Below, piece after piece: positions 8,797-17,669 of a DNA stretch of 64,000 nucleotides (position 1 is the stretch's first letter; each line of letters begins with the position of its first letter). The notes under the pieces were generated by a model. That model saw nothing but the letters and a program-made list of their open reading frames with translations. It searched no databases and was not told where the DNA came from. The translations under genes were made by a program, and so were the position numbers. Source of the DNA: Leucobacter sp. OH1287 (lineage in GTDB: Bacteria; Actinomycetota; Actinomycetes; Actinomycetales; Microbacteriaceae); contig NZ_RQYM01000001.1 in NCBI RefSeq assembly GCF_003859945.1, positions 62,001 through 126,000 of the forward strand, given 5' to 3'.

Positions 8797-9504
8797 GTGG
8801 CAGCAGACTTAGCAGCAGACACAGAACAGACAGCGCAGCAGGAAAACGCCGTGCAGGCGACAGCAGGCCAGCAACCGAGAGTTGTTGTGCTCGACTACGG
8901 TTCCGGAAACGTGCACAGCGTCTACAAGGCGCTGGCCGCAACCGGCGCAGAGGTGACGCTCACCGCTGACCGTGAGGAGGCACTTGTCGCTGACGGATTG
9001 GTTGTCCCGGGTGTTGGGGCATTTGACTCGGTTATGCGGCAGCTAGAGGCGGTGTCTGGCGCGGAGATTATTGCGGAGCGGTTAGCCGCAAACAAACCCG
9101 TTATCGGATTCTGTGTGGGGCTGCAGATCCTGTTCAGCAACGGCTACGAACGCGGTCACAAAACCCCCGGGCTTAACATTCTTGCCGGTGACGTCCGTGC
9201 GCTACCCGCCGAAAGGCTGCCGCACATGGGGTGGAACACCGTCACCGCACCCGTAAGCAGTAAGCTGTTTGCCGGTGTTGCTGACGAACGCTTCTACTTT
9301 GTGCACAGCAACGCCGTCACCACAGAACCGGCGGGCGCAAACGCTGAGGTGCTCACAACCTGGGCGGAATACGGCGGAGCTCGTTTCGTCGCCGCGGTTG
9401 AAGCGGGTCCGCTCGCGGCAACACAGTTCCACCCCGAAAAATCGGGGGAGGCGGGTCTGAAACTGCTCGCCAACTGGGTGCGAACGCTCAGGCCGCAAAA
9501 CTAA
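8797..9504 (+). CDS. hisH: Imidazole glycerol phosphate synthase, glutamine amidotransferase subunit
   Basis: Class I glutaminase that feeds ammonia to HisF. The 235-aa protein has catalytic Cys106 (GFCVGLQ) and His212/Glu214 (FHPEKSG). The GTG start gives an unusual low-complexity extension of about 28 residues, rich in Ala, Gln and Thr, before the conserved VVVLDYGSGN. No better in-frame start with a ribosome site is visible, so the extension may be real or the start may lie slightly downstream. The partner hisF is not in the window. Coupling to hisB is likely (2-bp gap). Confidence 0.92.
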   Translation: MAADLAADTEQTAQQENAVQATAGQQPRVVVLDYGSGNVHSVYKALAATGAEVTLTADREEALVADGLVVPGVGAFDSVMRQLEAVSGAEIIAERLAANKPVIGFCVGLQILFSNGYERGHKTPGLNILAGDVRALPAERLPHMGWNTVTAPVSSKLFAGVADERFYFVHSNAVTTEPAGANAEVLTTWAEYGGARFVAAVEAGPLAATQFHPEKSGEAGLKLLANWVRTLRPQN

Positions 9505-9594
9505 CTGCGCACCCGCGGAAGCAACGCGAGAAACCACCCGCAGCAACCAAAAGCTAAACAAATCAATTCGTTAAACCAAAACCGAAGGAACACC

Positions 9595-10341
9595 GTGACT
9601 CAACTGACAACCTCACCCAAGCTAGAGCTTCTGCCCGCGGTAGACATCGCTGACGGCCAGGCTGTGCGACTGGTTAACGGCGCGGCGGGCAGCGAAACCA
9701 GTTACGGCAGCCCGGTTGATGCGGCGCTCGACTGGATTCGGCAGGGTGCTGAGTGGATCCACCTGGTTGATCTCGATGCGGCGTTTGGGCGCGGTGACAA
9801 CAAGCAGGTGCTGAAAGCGGTTATGAAAGAGACCGGTGGCATCAACATTGAGCTGTCTGGTGGAATCAGAGACACTGCTAGCCTAGAGGCGGCGCTGGAG
9901 CTCGGAGCAAAGCGCGTAAACCTGGGAACGGCGGCGCTTGAGGATCCAGACTGGACCGCCGAGGTGATTGCCGAATACGGCGATAAAATCGCGGTCGGGC
10001 TCGATGTGAAGGGCGAAACCCTCGCCGCGCGCGGCTGGACCAGCGAGGGCGGCAACCTCTGGGATGTGCTTGAGCGGCTTGAGGACGCTGGCTGCTCCCG
10101 GTATGTTGTCACCGATGTTGCCAAAGACGGCACGCTGAAGGGTCCAAACCTGGAACTGCTGCGCCGCGTTACAGAAAAAACCGCGAGGCCGGTTGTTGCC
10201 TCCGGCGGTGTTGCAACCCTCGACGATATTGCGGCGCTGCGTGACCTCGTCCCGCACGGGGTTGAGGGCGCGATCGTCGGCAAGGCGCTCTACAGCGGCA
10301 ACTTTACGCTCAGTGAGGCACTCGATGTTGCGGGATACTAA
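9595..10341 (+). CDS. priA: Bifunctional HisA/TrpF isomerase PriA
   Basis: TIM-barrel isomerase acting on ProFAR (histidine pathway) and, in actinobacterial PriA, also on phosphoribosylanthranilate (tryptophan pathway). The 248-aa sequence begins [18 protein letters not shown] and matches the PriA subgroup. The catalytic aspartates are Asp17 and Asp174 (TDVAKDGT). The start is GTG behind CCGAAGGAA. It lies 90 bp after hisH in the same direction. Dual activity is inferred from subgroup similarity; no trpF gene is visible in this window to argue either way. Confidence 0.9.
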   Translation: MTQLTTSPKLELLPAVDIADGQAVRLVNGAAGSETSYGSPVDAALDWIRQGAEWIHLVDLDAAFGRGDNKQVLKAVMKETGGINIELSGGIRDTASLEAALELGAKRVNLGTAALEDPDWTAEVIAEYGDKIAVGLDVKGETLAARGWTSEGGNLWDVLERLEDAGCSRYVVTDVAKDGTLKGPNLELLRRVTEKTARPVVASGGVATLDDIAALRDLVPHGVEGAIVGKALYSGNFTLSEALDVAGY

Positions 10342-10448
10342 CCATCGCCTCGCCCGTTGCGGCACCGGAAAACAAGGCCCAATCCGTCTTCAGACCGCGC
10401 TCCACGGCGATCCACGAGGCAAGGGTTAGAGCGGCAGAGGGGGCATCT

Positions 10449-11363
10449 ATGATTCGCAAACTTCCGTCAACAGGTGACCGTCCACAGCACTCAAAAACGC
10501 CCACGGGGTTACCCGAGGGGATTTTTGCGGGCGGATCCGCCGACTCAGCAGGCACACCCTGGGCGGGGCGCACCTTCAACCATCACGAAACCGCCTTCGC
10601 GGACGACGACGGCACAACCCCCGAAAGCTACCAGCTCGCTGTTACCGAGATGCGAGACATCGCCGAACAGTATCAGCGTGCGATCGCGGAGGGTGACGTC
10701 AACAGCGCCTATCAGCACCTGCGGCAGCTCGCCGAGGCACACAAACGCGCCGTTAGCGCATTCGCGGAGGTGCGGGTGCTGGTGCCGCTCGTCGCCGTCG
10801 GCGGTGACTTCGGAACCACCCCGACCGGGAAAATCGTTGAAAAAACACAGGAGCTGTCAATCGTCACGGTGAAAGCTCCCGACGGCAGAGAAATACTGCC
10901 GGTTTTCACCTCAACAACTGCGATGGCCGCGTGGGATCCAACCGCGAGGCCGATTCCAGTGCCGGCGCCGCAGGCGGTTATTGCCGCGGGGCAGGAGGGA
11001 ACCGAGCTGATCGTTGTCGATCCGGGCACCGAAGAAACCGAGCTTGTGATCAGACGCAACCAGCTGGCACCGATTGCGATGCGCCAAATCCAATATCCGG
11101 CCTGGTACAGTGACGAGATTCAACAGCAACTGCGTGAGGCCTTTACCCAGGACAGCGCAATCACCGGCCTAGAACTGCTGCCGGGAGACCCACAACTGCG
11201 GATGCGATCCCCGGAGATTGAAGCGGTTGTGACAATCAAACGCGGCTACAGCAGCGAAGAGCTACAGCGGATCATCGCGGCAGCCCAGGAACGCTGGACA
11301 GCCGTGCCAGAACTGGTTGAGGCAATCGACTCAATGCGGATCCGGGTAATCGCCGCCGACTAG
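10449..11363 (+). CDS. SseB-domain protein
   Basis: A 304-aa protein with an SseB N-terminal-type domain (about residues 80-190, including VPLVAVGGDFGTTPTGK and a DPTARPIPVP turn) and a C-terminal region ending near IDSMRIRVI. Such proteins follow priA and precede DUF1844/infC in many Microbacteriaceae, so the position supports the call. No catalytic residues are known for the family, and no signal peptide or membrane segment is seen. The start is ATG behind AGAGGGGGC, 107 bp after priA; an alternative downstream start cannot be excluded. Confidence 0.75.
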   Translation: MIRKLPSTGDRPQHSKTPTGLPEGIFAGGSADSAGTPWAGRTFNHHETAFADDDGTTPESYQLAVTEMRDIAEQYQRAIAEGDVNSAYQHLRQLAEAHKRAVSAFAEVRVLVPLVAVGGDFGTTPTGKIVEKTQELSIVTVKAPDGREILPVFTSTTAMAAWDPTARPIPVPAPQAVIAAGQEGTELIVVDPGTEETELVIRRNQLAPIAMRQIQYPAWYSDEIQQQLREAFTQDSAITGLELLPGDPQLRMRSPEIEAVVTIKRGYSSEELQRIIAAAQERWTAVPELVEAIDSMRIRVIAAD

Positions 11364-11474
11364 CCAGGTCTGCCGTCTAGCAGAATACAGCTGGCCGAGC
11401 TCGCCTAGTCAAGCCGGTCGAGCCAAGCTGAGCCTAGCCCGTCAAATCCGGCGGATTTGGCCAGGGGAATAAAC

Positions 11475-11813
11475 CTAGATAACCGAGCCGGTCCACTTCT
11501 CGCCAGGGCCCGCGCCAGGAGCGTCAGGGAACTTAGAAGCCTCGCGGAAAGCCAGCTGCACACTGCGCAGGCCGTCACGCAGGGAGCGAGCGTGAACATC
11601 GCTGATCTCGGGAGCGCCGGCGGTGATCAGCCCGGCGAGAGCGTTAATCAGCTTCCGCGCCTCGTCAAGATCCGTCTCCTCCTCAGGATTATCGGCGAGG
11701 CCGCACTTAACAGCTGCTGCGCTGAGCAGGTGCACCGCCGCGGTGGTGATAATTTCAACGGCGGGAACATCCGCAATATCTCTTGTCGCCTCAGCAAGGG
11801 TTTCGTCAGTCAT
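11475..11813 (-). CDS. DUF1844 protein
   Basis: A 112-aa, mostly helical acidic protein with the DUF1844 core (VEIITTAAVHLLSAAAVKCG and DLDEARKLINALAGL). The function is unknown. It is commonly found beside infC in actinobacteria, here divergently. TACAAT (11821-11826) lies 7 nt upstream of its ATG, so the mRNA is probably leaderless. It converges on the SseB-domain gene; the 111-bp gap between them holds CTAG-rich imperfect repeats but no clear terminator. Confidence 0.85.
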   Translation of the reverse strand: MTDETLAEATRDIADVPAVEIITTAAVHLLSAAAVKCGLADNPEEETDLDEARKLINALAGLITAGAPEISDVHARSLRDGLRSVQLAFREASKFPDAPGAGPGEKWTGSVI

Positions 11814-11863
11814 AGAGACAATTGTAGGCTAACCCGCCCGGGTTACTGGTCTTTTAGCAAGGT

Positions 11864-12083
11864 TTCATGATAGACTTTTTAGTGGCTCTCAGAAAACTGA
11901 GACAGAAGCGGATCATCTCCCACCCTGTATGCGAGCTTATCGCTGCCGGGTAGTTGGCACTCCGTCGCTTACGCGATAGCTTGAGGGTGCAGAGTTATTT
12001 TATTCTAAAATGCTCTAGTGTTCGTTTCTTGTGTTCACATACTGTGTGAGCTGCCATAACCCCTTAGAACAGAGGAGCATATA
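11864..12083 (+). ncRNA. Structured 5' leader of infC-rpmI-rplT
   Basis: The 5' untranslated region is about 200 nt. A TAGACT -10-like element lies near 11875. A long stem pairs CACCCT (11921-11926) with AGGGTG (11984-11989), and AGCTTATCGC with GCGATAGCT inside it. A TGCC/GGCA hairpin sits in the apical part. A second AT-rich hairpin (ATTTTA/TAAAAT within AGAG...CTCT, about 11991-12016) follows. Leaders controlling infC operons through ribosomal protein L20 are known in other bacteria; whether this one binds L20 is inference. Confidence 0.5.
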
Positions 12084-12692
12084 ATCAGCGAACCACGCAC
12101 GAACGAACGAATCCGCGTCCCTGAGGTGCGTCTGGTTGGTCCAGGCGGTGAACAGGTTGGTGTTGTGTCGGTTGCTACGGCACTGCGTCTTGCTCAGGAG
12201 GCAGATCTAGATCTCGTCGAGGTTGCTCCGAATTCGAAGCCACCGGTTGCCAAAATCATGGATTATGGCAAATACAAATACGAGGCTGCGCAAAAGGCTA
12301 AGGAGGCACGGCGTAATCAGGCAAACACCGTGCTGAAAGAGGTGCGTTTCCGTCTCAAGATTGATACCCACGATTACGAGACAAAAAAGAAGCGCGCTAT
12401 CGGCTTTTTGTCTGCGGGTGACAAGGTTAAAGCAATGATCTTGTTCCGCGGCCGTGAGCAGTCACGTCCAGAAATGGGCGTGCAGCTGCTGCAGCAGTTC
12501 GCTCAAGACATTGCCGAGTACGGCACGATTGAGTCACGGCCACGTATTGACGGTCGCAATATGGTTATGGTTGTTGCACCGGTTAAAAACAAGTCAGAGG
12601 CCCGGGCTGCTCAGAACGCCCGTCGCGCTGAAGAAAAAGCTAATCGACGTGAGGCTCGCGCCAACAAAAACGCCGATAAGTCAGCCGAATAG
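12084..12692 (+). CDS. infC: Translation initiation factor IF-3, starting at ATC
   Basis: Prevents premature 50S joining and checks start-codon fidelity. The conserved N-terminus ([19 protein letters not shown]) runs upstream of any ATG or GTG to ATC at 12084, which has AGAGGAG (12071-12077) 6 nt before it. An ATA at 12081 is the only other option and sits too close to that site. Rare start codons on infC are an established device for autoregulation, since IF-3 discriminates against them. The protein is about 202 aa, with both IF-3 domains and a lysine/arginine-rich tail. It is first of infC-rpmI-rplT. Confidence 0.93.
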   Translation: MSEPRTNERIRVPEVRLVGPGGEQVGVVSVATALRLAQEADLDLVEVAPNSKPPVAKIMDYGKYKYEAAQKAKEARRNQANTVLKEVRFRLKIDTHDYETKKKRAIGFLSAGDKVKAMILFRGREQSRPEMGVQLLQQFAQDIAEYGTIESRPRIDGRNMVMVVAPVKNKSEARAAQNARRAEEKANRREARANKNADKSAE

Positions 12693-12745
12693 GTCAAATG
12701 AACTGGGTTGGGCACAGCCCAACTAAAACTGAAACAAGGAGAATC

Positions 12746-12940
12746 ATGCCAAAGCAGAAAACCCACTCGGGTGCCAAAAAACGCTTCCGCGTTACCGGCA
12801 GTGGCAAACTGATGAAGCAGCAAGCAGGTATGCGCCACAACCTCGAGGTTAAGGCTTCAAAGCGCAAGCGTCGTCTGAACGCAGACCAGGTACTTGCAAA
12901 GGGCGATATTAAACAAGCAAAGAAGATGCTGGGTCTGTAA
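12746..12940 (+). CDS. rpmI: 50S ribosomal protein L35
   Basis: A 64-aa basic protein starting [21 protein letters not shown], the standard L35 sequence. The start ATG at 12746 has AAGGAGAA just upstream; an earlier in-frame ATG (12698) lacks a ribosome site and family similarity. It lies 53 bp after infC and 33 bp before rplT. Confidence 0.97.
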   Translation: MPKQKTHSGAKKRFRVTGSGKLMKQQAGMRHNLEVKASKRKRRLNADQVLAKGDIKQAKKMLGL

Positions 12941-12973
12941 CCCGAGCTGGATTTTAGGCATAAGGATTAGAAA

Positions 12974-13357
12974 ATGGCACGAGTAAAAAGGGCTGTTAAC
13001 GCCCACAAGAAGCGTCGCGTTATTCTTGAGCGCGCATCCGGCTACCGCGGTCAGCGTTCACGCCTCTACCGCAAAGCTAAAGAGCAGCTGCTGCACTCAC
13101 ACGTGTACAGCTTCAACGACCGTCGCAAGAACAAGGGCAACTTCCGTCGCCTCTGGATTCAGCGTATCAACGCTGGTGCACGCGCAAACGGTCTGACCTA
13201 CAACCGTTTCATCCAGGGTCTCGGCCTTGCAGGTGTTGAGGTTGACCGTCGCATGCTCTCAGAGCTGGCAACCAACGATCCACAGGCGTTTGCCGCTCTG
13301 GTTGAGGTTGCTAAGCAGGCACTGCCAGCTGACACCTCAGCTCCAAAAGCTGCCTAA
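12974..13357 (+). CDS. rplT: 50S ribosomal protein L20
   Basis: A 127-aa protein with the L20 signature ([35 protein letters not shown]). It binds 23S rRNA early in large-subunit assembly and in some bacteria represses its own operon through the infC leader. Last gene of the operon, followed by a strong terminator. Confidence 0.98.
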   Translation: MARVKRAVNAHKKRRVILERASGYRGQRSRLYRKAKEQLLHSHVYSFNDRRKNKGNFRRLWIQRINAGARANGLTYNRFIQGLGLAGVEVDRRMLSELATNDPQAFAALVEVAKQALPADTSAPKAA

Positions 13358-13408
13358 GCTCACTAACTAGCGGCAGCGGCCAGACAACGGCCAGGCGACA
13401 GCTACAAC

Positions 13409-13449
13409 AAAACCACCGGGGGACTCAAACAGTCCACCCGGTGGTTTTC
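13409..13449. terminator. Strong hairpin terminator between rplT and putP
   Basis: The arms AAAACCACCGGG and CCCGGTGGTTTT, extended by GGAC/GTCC, enclose a short loop, with a T-run on one side and an A-run on the other. It can end both the rplT operon (+) and the convergent symporter gene (-). Confidence 0.9.
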
Positions 13450-13516
13450 GTTTACCCGACAACCAAGCCCTTAAACTCCCAGACTCACCGCCTGGGAGCG
13501 GGCCCAGCGGCAGGGT

Positions 13517-15010
13517 TTATTTTGGTTGGGTTGTGATCTCCTCGGTCCTCGTGAACTCTGCCTCGATCTCCTCATTGTGACTGTGCGTGAACATGCTCAC
13601 AACAACCATCGTCAGCATTGAAACCAGGAACGCCGGCAGCAGCTCGTAGAGACCAGTGTTCATCGCCTTCCAAATAAACACGGTTGCGGATCCGGTCACC
13701 ATACCAGCCAGGGCACCCCAGCGTGTTAGTCTCCGCCAGTAGAGGCTGAGCAGAACGAGCGGGCCAAAGGCGGCTCCGAATCCAGCCCAGGCAAAAGCAA
13801 CAAGCTGCAGAATACTGTCGTTGCGCTGCAGCGCCAGAATCAGGGCGATAACAGACACAACAAGCACACCCAGTTTGCCAAACAGCAGCAGCACCTTATC
13901 GCTCGGCGGTGTTTTCTTCACAACCAGGAAGATATCCTCAACGATTGCCGAAGCACACACGATCAACTGACTGGACATGGTCGACATAACCGCAGCCAAA
14001 ACCGCGGCCAGCACAAAACCAGCAATCAGCGGGTGGAAGAGGATCTGTGCAAGCTGCAGCACAACAACCTCGGGATTCTCCAGCGGCGACTGCTTGCTGG
14101 CATCAAAGTACGCGATCCCGACAAAGCCAGCAACAACCGCGAAGAACAGTGACAAACCGGTCCAGGTGACACCGATCCGCCTGGCCACCTTTGCATCGTG
14201 TGAGCTGCGCAGCGCCATATAGCGGACCAGGATGTGCGGCTGTCCAAAATAGCCAAGTCCCCAGGCGAGGGAGGAGACAATCACTAGCAGGGTGCCGCCA
14301 ACACCGGCTCCCCAACCCGCAAACAGGTCGAAGCGTTCAGGTGCGATCTCGTTAATCCCGTTGAGCGTTTCCGCCGGTCCGCCCAAAACTCCGGCGGCGA
14401 CAATGGGCACAAAGATGAGGCCTGCGAGCAGCATCAACCCCTGCACAACATCGGTGAAGGTGGCGCCGAGGAAGCCGCCAAAGAGGGTGTAGGTGATTGT
14501 GACACCAGAGACCAGCAGCGCGCCAACCGTGTAGTCGCCCTTGAACGAGTTCTCGAAGAAGACGCCGCCTGACACCATGGTTGAGGATACATAGAAGACA
14601 AAGAAGACCAGGATGACCAGGCTTGAAACGATTCGGATGATGTGAGATTTATCGCGCAGCCGGTTTTCAAAGAAGGTTGGCAGGGTGATCGAGTTGCGCG
14701 ACACCTCTGTGTAGGCGCGCAGCTTTGGAGCGACGAGTTTCCAGCTGGCGAAGGTGCCGATTGTCAGACCGATCGCGATCCACGCCTCAATCAGACCGGC
14801 GGCGTAGATGGCTCCCGGCAGACCCATCATCAACCAGCCGGACATATCGGACGCGCCGGCGCTTAACGCGGCAACGCCCGGGTGGAGTTTACGGCCGCCG
14901 AGCATGTAATCCTCGTGGCCCTGATTCTTGCGCCAGGCAATAAACCCGATAAAGAGCATTGCTGCAAAATAAATACCCAGCGCAATATAAAGGAATATCT
15001 GGGGGGACAT
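13517..15010 (-). CDS. putP: Sodium/solute symporter, PutP (proline) type
   Basis: A 497-aa polytopic membrane protein of the SSS family with about 13 membrane helices. It contains the conserved core YMLGGRKLHPGVAALSAGASDMSGW near residues 31-55, typical of sodium/proline symporters. The ATG at 15010 is chosen because AAAGGA precedes it and the protein then begins at the first membrane helix (SPQIFLYIALG); the longer frame adds 35 unconserved residues. It stands alone, convergent with rplT. Substrate specificity for proline is inferred from family resemblance. Confidence 0.88.
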   Translation of the reverse strand: MSPQIFLYIALGIYFAAMLFIGFIAWRKNQGHEDYMLGGRKLHPGVAALSAGASDMSGWLMMGLPGAIYAAGLIEAWIAIGLTIGTFASWKLVAPKLRAYTEVSRNSITLPTFFENRLRDKSHIIRIVSSLVILVFFVFYVSSTMVSGGVFFENSFKGDYTVGALLVSGVTITYTLFGGFLGATFTDVVQGLMLLAGLIFVPIVAAGVLGGPAETLNGINEIAPERFDLFAGWGAGVGGTLLVIVSSLAWGLGYFGQPHILVRYMALRSSHDAKVARRIGVTWTGLSLFFAVVAGFVGIAYFDASKQSPLENPEVVVLQLAQILFHPLIAGFVLAAVLAAVMSTMSSQLIVCASAIVEDIFLVVKKTPPSDKVLLLFGKLGVLVVSVIALILALQRNDSILQLVAFAWAGFGAAFGPLVLLSLYWRRLTRWGALAGMVTGSATVFIWKAMNTGLYELLPAFLVSMLTMVVVSMFTHSHNEEIEAEFTRTEEITTQPK

Positions 15011-15371
15011 CACTGTGATCCTTTGTACTGAAGTGTGCGAAGTGCAACGGTGACACCTCGCAGAGAACCTTGTATTCTCTATGCTTACCCTAACATTGAC
15101 GCCCAGCCTCGGCAAACATCCCGGCCGTAACCAGCAGGGGGCGGTGAGCTGTAATTCGCGGGTGATTTGGGTGGATCCCCAAACCGCGCTTGCAACACAC
15201 CCACTGACCGCGGGTTTTAGGTTCCCGGGGTGGTTTAATCACTGCCGGGCTACTATCGGGCGGGTGGATCCGGGCTGCCCGCTGTGCCCAGGCAGTGTAT
15301 GCAAACACCCAAACGGTGTATAGAAGCGGGGGAGCAGGCGCGACCGGCGGTTCTTCGCTAGACTTTAGGTG
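15011..15371. other. 361-bp divergent intergenic region
   Basis: Lies between the symporter and the RNA methyltransferase. It contains two GGATCC sites (15173, 15266), an imperfect dyad TTTGGG/CCCAAA around the first, and several GGGCGG/CCCGC complementary blocks. A short frame on the plus strand has no family resemblance or ribosome site. I see no gene. The symporter promoter should be near 15060-15100 on the minus strand. Confidence 0.6.
15359..15364 (+). promoter_or_regulatory. -10 element of a leaderless RNA methyltransferase mRNA
   Basis: TAGACT ends 7 nt before ATG 15372. There is no Shine-Dalgarno sequence. Confidence 0.5.
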
Positions 15372-16169
15372 ATGATTGAAAACCCTAAGAGCGGCAGCGT
15401 TAAGAAACTGACCGCGCTGCTGCGTAAAAAAGACCGGCTGCTCAACAAGAAGTTTGTTGCGGAGGGCCCGCAGGCTGTTATTGAGGCGCTGAAACACAGC
15501 CCCGACAGCATTATTTCGCTCTACACAACGGTTACCGGCAGAAGTAATTTCCCGGAGCTGGACAAGCTCGCCGACGCCGCTGATGTGCCCATTCAAATGG
15601 TCTCTGACGGGGTGTTTCAAGCTTTTACTGACACGGTGAAGCCGCAGGGTGTTGCCGCGCTGCTGAGGTTTGCGCCAGCTGATTTGGCGAGTGTGTTTCA
15701 GGGGGCGAAGCTGGTTGCGGTGCTCAGCGAGGTGCGCGACCCGGGTAACGCGGGCGCGGTTTTAAGGGCGGCTGATGCTGCCGGCGCTGACGCGGTTGTT
15801 TTCGCGGGCGACTCAATCGACCCGTGGCATCCGAAGGTTGTGCGGTCAACAACCGGCTCGCTGTTCCACCTGCCGGTTTGTTACGGGGTTAGCCTCGCAG
15901 ACACCGTTACTGCGGCAAAAGCCGCTGGGCTGGTAACGGTTGCCGCCGACATCAGGGGTGAGACGCTTAGCCCGCAGGCAGCTGTTTTGCGGGATCCGCA
16001 CGCCTGGGTGTTTGGGAACGAGGCGCGCGGTCTTACCGCCGCCGATCGGGAGCTGTGTGACAGCGTTTTGCGGCTGCCGATCTACGGCAGCGCTGAGTCG
16101 CTGAACCTGGCAACCGCCGCCGCGGTCTGCCTCTACAGCAGCGCCTTCGCGCAGCGCCAGCCGAGTTAG
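15372..16169 (+). CDS. SpoU-family (TrmH/RlmB-like) RNA 2'-O-methyltransferase
   Basis: A 265-aa SAM-dependent SPOUT methyltransferase. The N-terminal RNA-binding domain (about residues 1-90, starting with the KLTALLRKKDR region) is followed by the knotted SpoU domain. Its motifs are LSEVRDPGNAGAVLR (motif 1), WVFGNEARGL (motif 2) and LPIYGSAESLNLATAAAVCLY (motif 3). All three are intact, so it should be active on rRNA or tRNA; the target base is not predictable. ATG 15372 is preferred over the adjacent in-frame GTG 15369 because of the -10 spacing. In many actinobacteria this gene is near infC-rplT and pheS, as here. Confidence 0.92.
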   Translation: MIENPKSGSVKKLTALLRKKDRLLNKKFVAEGPQAVIEALKHSPDSIISLYTTVTGRSNFPELDKLADAADVPIQMVSDGVFQAFTDTVKPQGVAALLRFAPADLASVFQGAKLVAVLSEVRDPGNAGAVLRAADAAGADAVVFAGDSIDPWHPKVVRSTTGSLFHLPVCYGVSLADTVTAAKAAGLVTVAADIRGETLSPQAAVLRDPHAWVFGNEARGLTAADRELCDSVLRLPIYGSAESLNLATAAAVCLYSSAFAQRQPS

Positions 16170-16236
16170 GGCAGCGCCAGCTTATCCAGACTCTTGGGGG
16201 AGCCGCTCCGGGGTGCGGCCCGGGGTGCCAGCTAAG

Positions 16237-17667
16237 CTAGCTCGCGAACAGCGTCTCGCCGAGCATCCCGCCTGGTTCCCAGCCTGGAGGGATAGCGAAA
16301 ACCGCCGATCCGGTGTGGGTTATCCAGGTATTGAGCAGGTCAAGCTGGTCGAGGCGGCGTTGAATCGGCACGAACTGTTCAAGCGGGTTCCGCTGATAAC
16401 AGATGAAAAGCAGGCCCTGATCGGTGCTGTCGTCGTAGTTGTAGACGCGGCGATAGATCCGCTCATTCGGGTCACTGCTGCGGGCACGCGCAATGTGTGA
16501 GGCCGCGTGGATAATCGGTAGCCCGAGCTCGTTCTTCGCCGTAAAATCTGGTTCATCAAACTCTTTAGTACCGGTCAGGGGAGCACCGACGGCGATATCG
16601 CGGCCGATCGAGTTTTCGCGGCCGGGTTTATCGACCTGATCCCAGGTGTCGAGCTCCATGCGGATCCGCCGAAAAACCATCGCGGAGCCACCGGCGAGCC
16701 AGCCCGCCGATTTTTGTAGCCACACCAGGTCCGAGTAGTCGTCGTCATTGGGTCGCGGGTTAACGGTGCCGTCAACCTGCCCCATCAGGTTGCGCATCGT
16801 TGCGCCGTCCGGTTCGCTGCCGTGAGCTCGCCTAAACCCGTCCTGCCGCCACACAAGCGAGGCAAAACTGCGCAGCGATTTTGACAGCATCCGGGCTGCG
16901 TGAGCGACAGTTAGCGGATCATCGGAGGCAATCGCGATTAGCAGGTCACCGTCGTCATATCCCGCGCCAAGCTGGTCGCGGTTAAAACGCGGGAGCGGGC
17001 CGAGCCAGTCGGGGCGCGCGGCGGGATTAACCCGGTTAACCAGCTCCGGGCCGAAGCCGACGGTGACGGTCAGCCTGGCGGGGTTTTCGGCAAGCTCCGG
17101 CTCGCTGTCCGCAATCGGGCCCTGGCCGCTTGTTAGCGACTCAATATCGGCGGTTAAAACGGTGAGCATGCGGCGGATCGCGTCCGCGTTGGTGGAGTCG
17201 CTTAGGTTAAACGCGAGATAGCGTGAGTGGGCGGTAACCGCGGTAGCAACCCCCGCCTGGTGTTTGCCGTGGCAGCTGATTGTTTCCTTGCCAAACGGCT
17301 GACCGGATCCGAAACCACTGCCGGAACCGGGTGCGGGGGATGCTGACCGGTTGTTTAAAACGGCGGCGGTGACTCCGGATCCAGCCGCCACACCAACAAG
17401 CCCAACCCCGGCTAGAGCGCCGCCAATCAGCCCGCGCCGAGAAACGCCGCGCTCCGCTGCGGGGGGTGTGGATCCGGAGCTGTGCAGGTCGCTGGGATTC
17501 TGCGCAGCATCGGCTCCCGCAGCATCGGCTCCGGCAGCTTCGGCTCCCGCAGCAACGGCGTGCGCGTCGTAGGAGACTGCGCTGCCGCTATTGCTGCTCT
17601 TGCCGCTTTCACCGCCGTCAGCGGTTGGCGCTTGGTTAACCGGGGTGGTCTTGTCGGTTTTAGACAT
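16237..17667 (-). CDS. Tat-exported DyP-type haem peroxidase
   Basis: A 476-aa dye-decolorizing peroxidase/deferrochelatase-like protein. The Tat motif SRRGLIGG has its arginines at residues 77-78, followed by a hydrophobic h-region, so it should be folded with haem and exported. The DyP motif GQVDG (Asp299) and a C-terminal HAASHIARAR segment with the probable proximal haem histidine are present. Unusually, about 70 low-complexity residues (Ala/Gly/Asp/Ser, with AAGADAAGADAA) precede the Tat motif. It is 2 bp downstream of the PCuAC gene and ends a minus-strand operon. In Streptomyces a DyP enzyme is likewise encoded with copper chaperones. EfeB-like iron release is the alternative role. Confidence 0.9.
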   Translation of the reverse strand: MSKTDKTTPVNQAPTADGGESGKSSNSGSAVSYDAHAVAAGAEAAGADAAGADAAQNPSDLHSSGSTPPAAERGVSRRGLIGGALAGVGLVGVAAGSGVTAAVLNNRSASPAPGSGSGFGSGQPFGKETISCHGKHQAGVATAVTAHSRYLAFNLSDSTNADAIRRMLTVLTADIESLTSGQGPIADSEPELAENPARLTVTVGFGPELVNRVNPAARPDWLGPLPRFNRDQLGAGYDDGDLLIAIASDDPLTVAHAARMLSKSLRSFASLVWRQDGFRRAHGSEPDGATMRNLMGQVDGTVNPRPNDDDYSDLVWLQKSAGWLAGGSAMVFRRIRMELDTWDQVDKPGRENSIGRDIAVGAPLTGTKEFDEPDFTAKNELGLPIIHAASHIARARSSDPNERIYRRVYNYDDSTDQGLLFICYQRNPLEQFVPIQRRLDQLDLLNTWITHTGSAVFAIPPGWEPGGMLGETLFAS

Positions 17668-17669
17668 TA

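Noticed and set aside
11364-11474. CTAG-rich imperfect repeats after the SseB gene
   Set aside because: Units cannot be aligned convincingly (less than about 55% identity), so they were left out of the repeat list.
15081-15323. Small plus-strand frame in the putP/SpoU gap
   Set aside because: No ribosome site and no family resemblance; it overlaps the expected symporter promoter.
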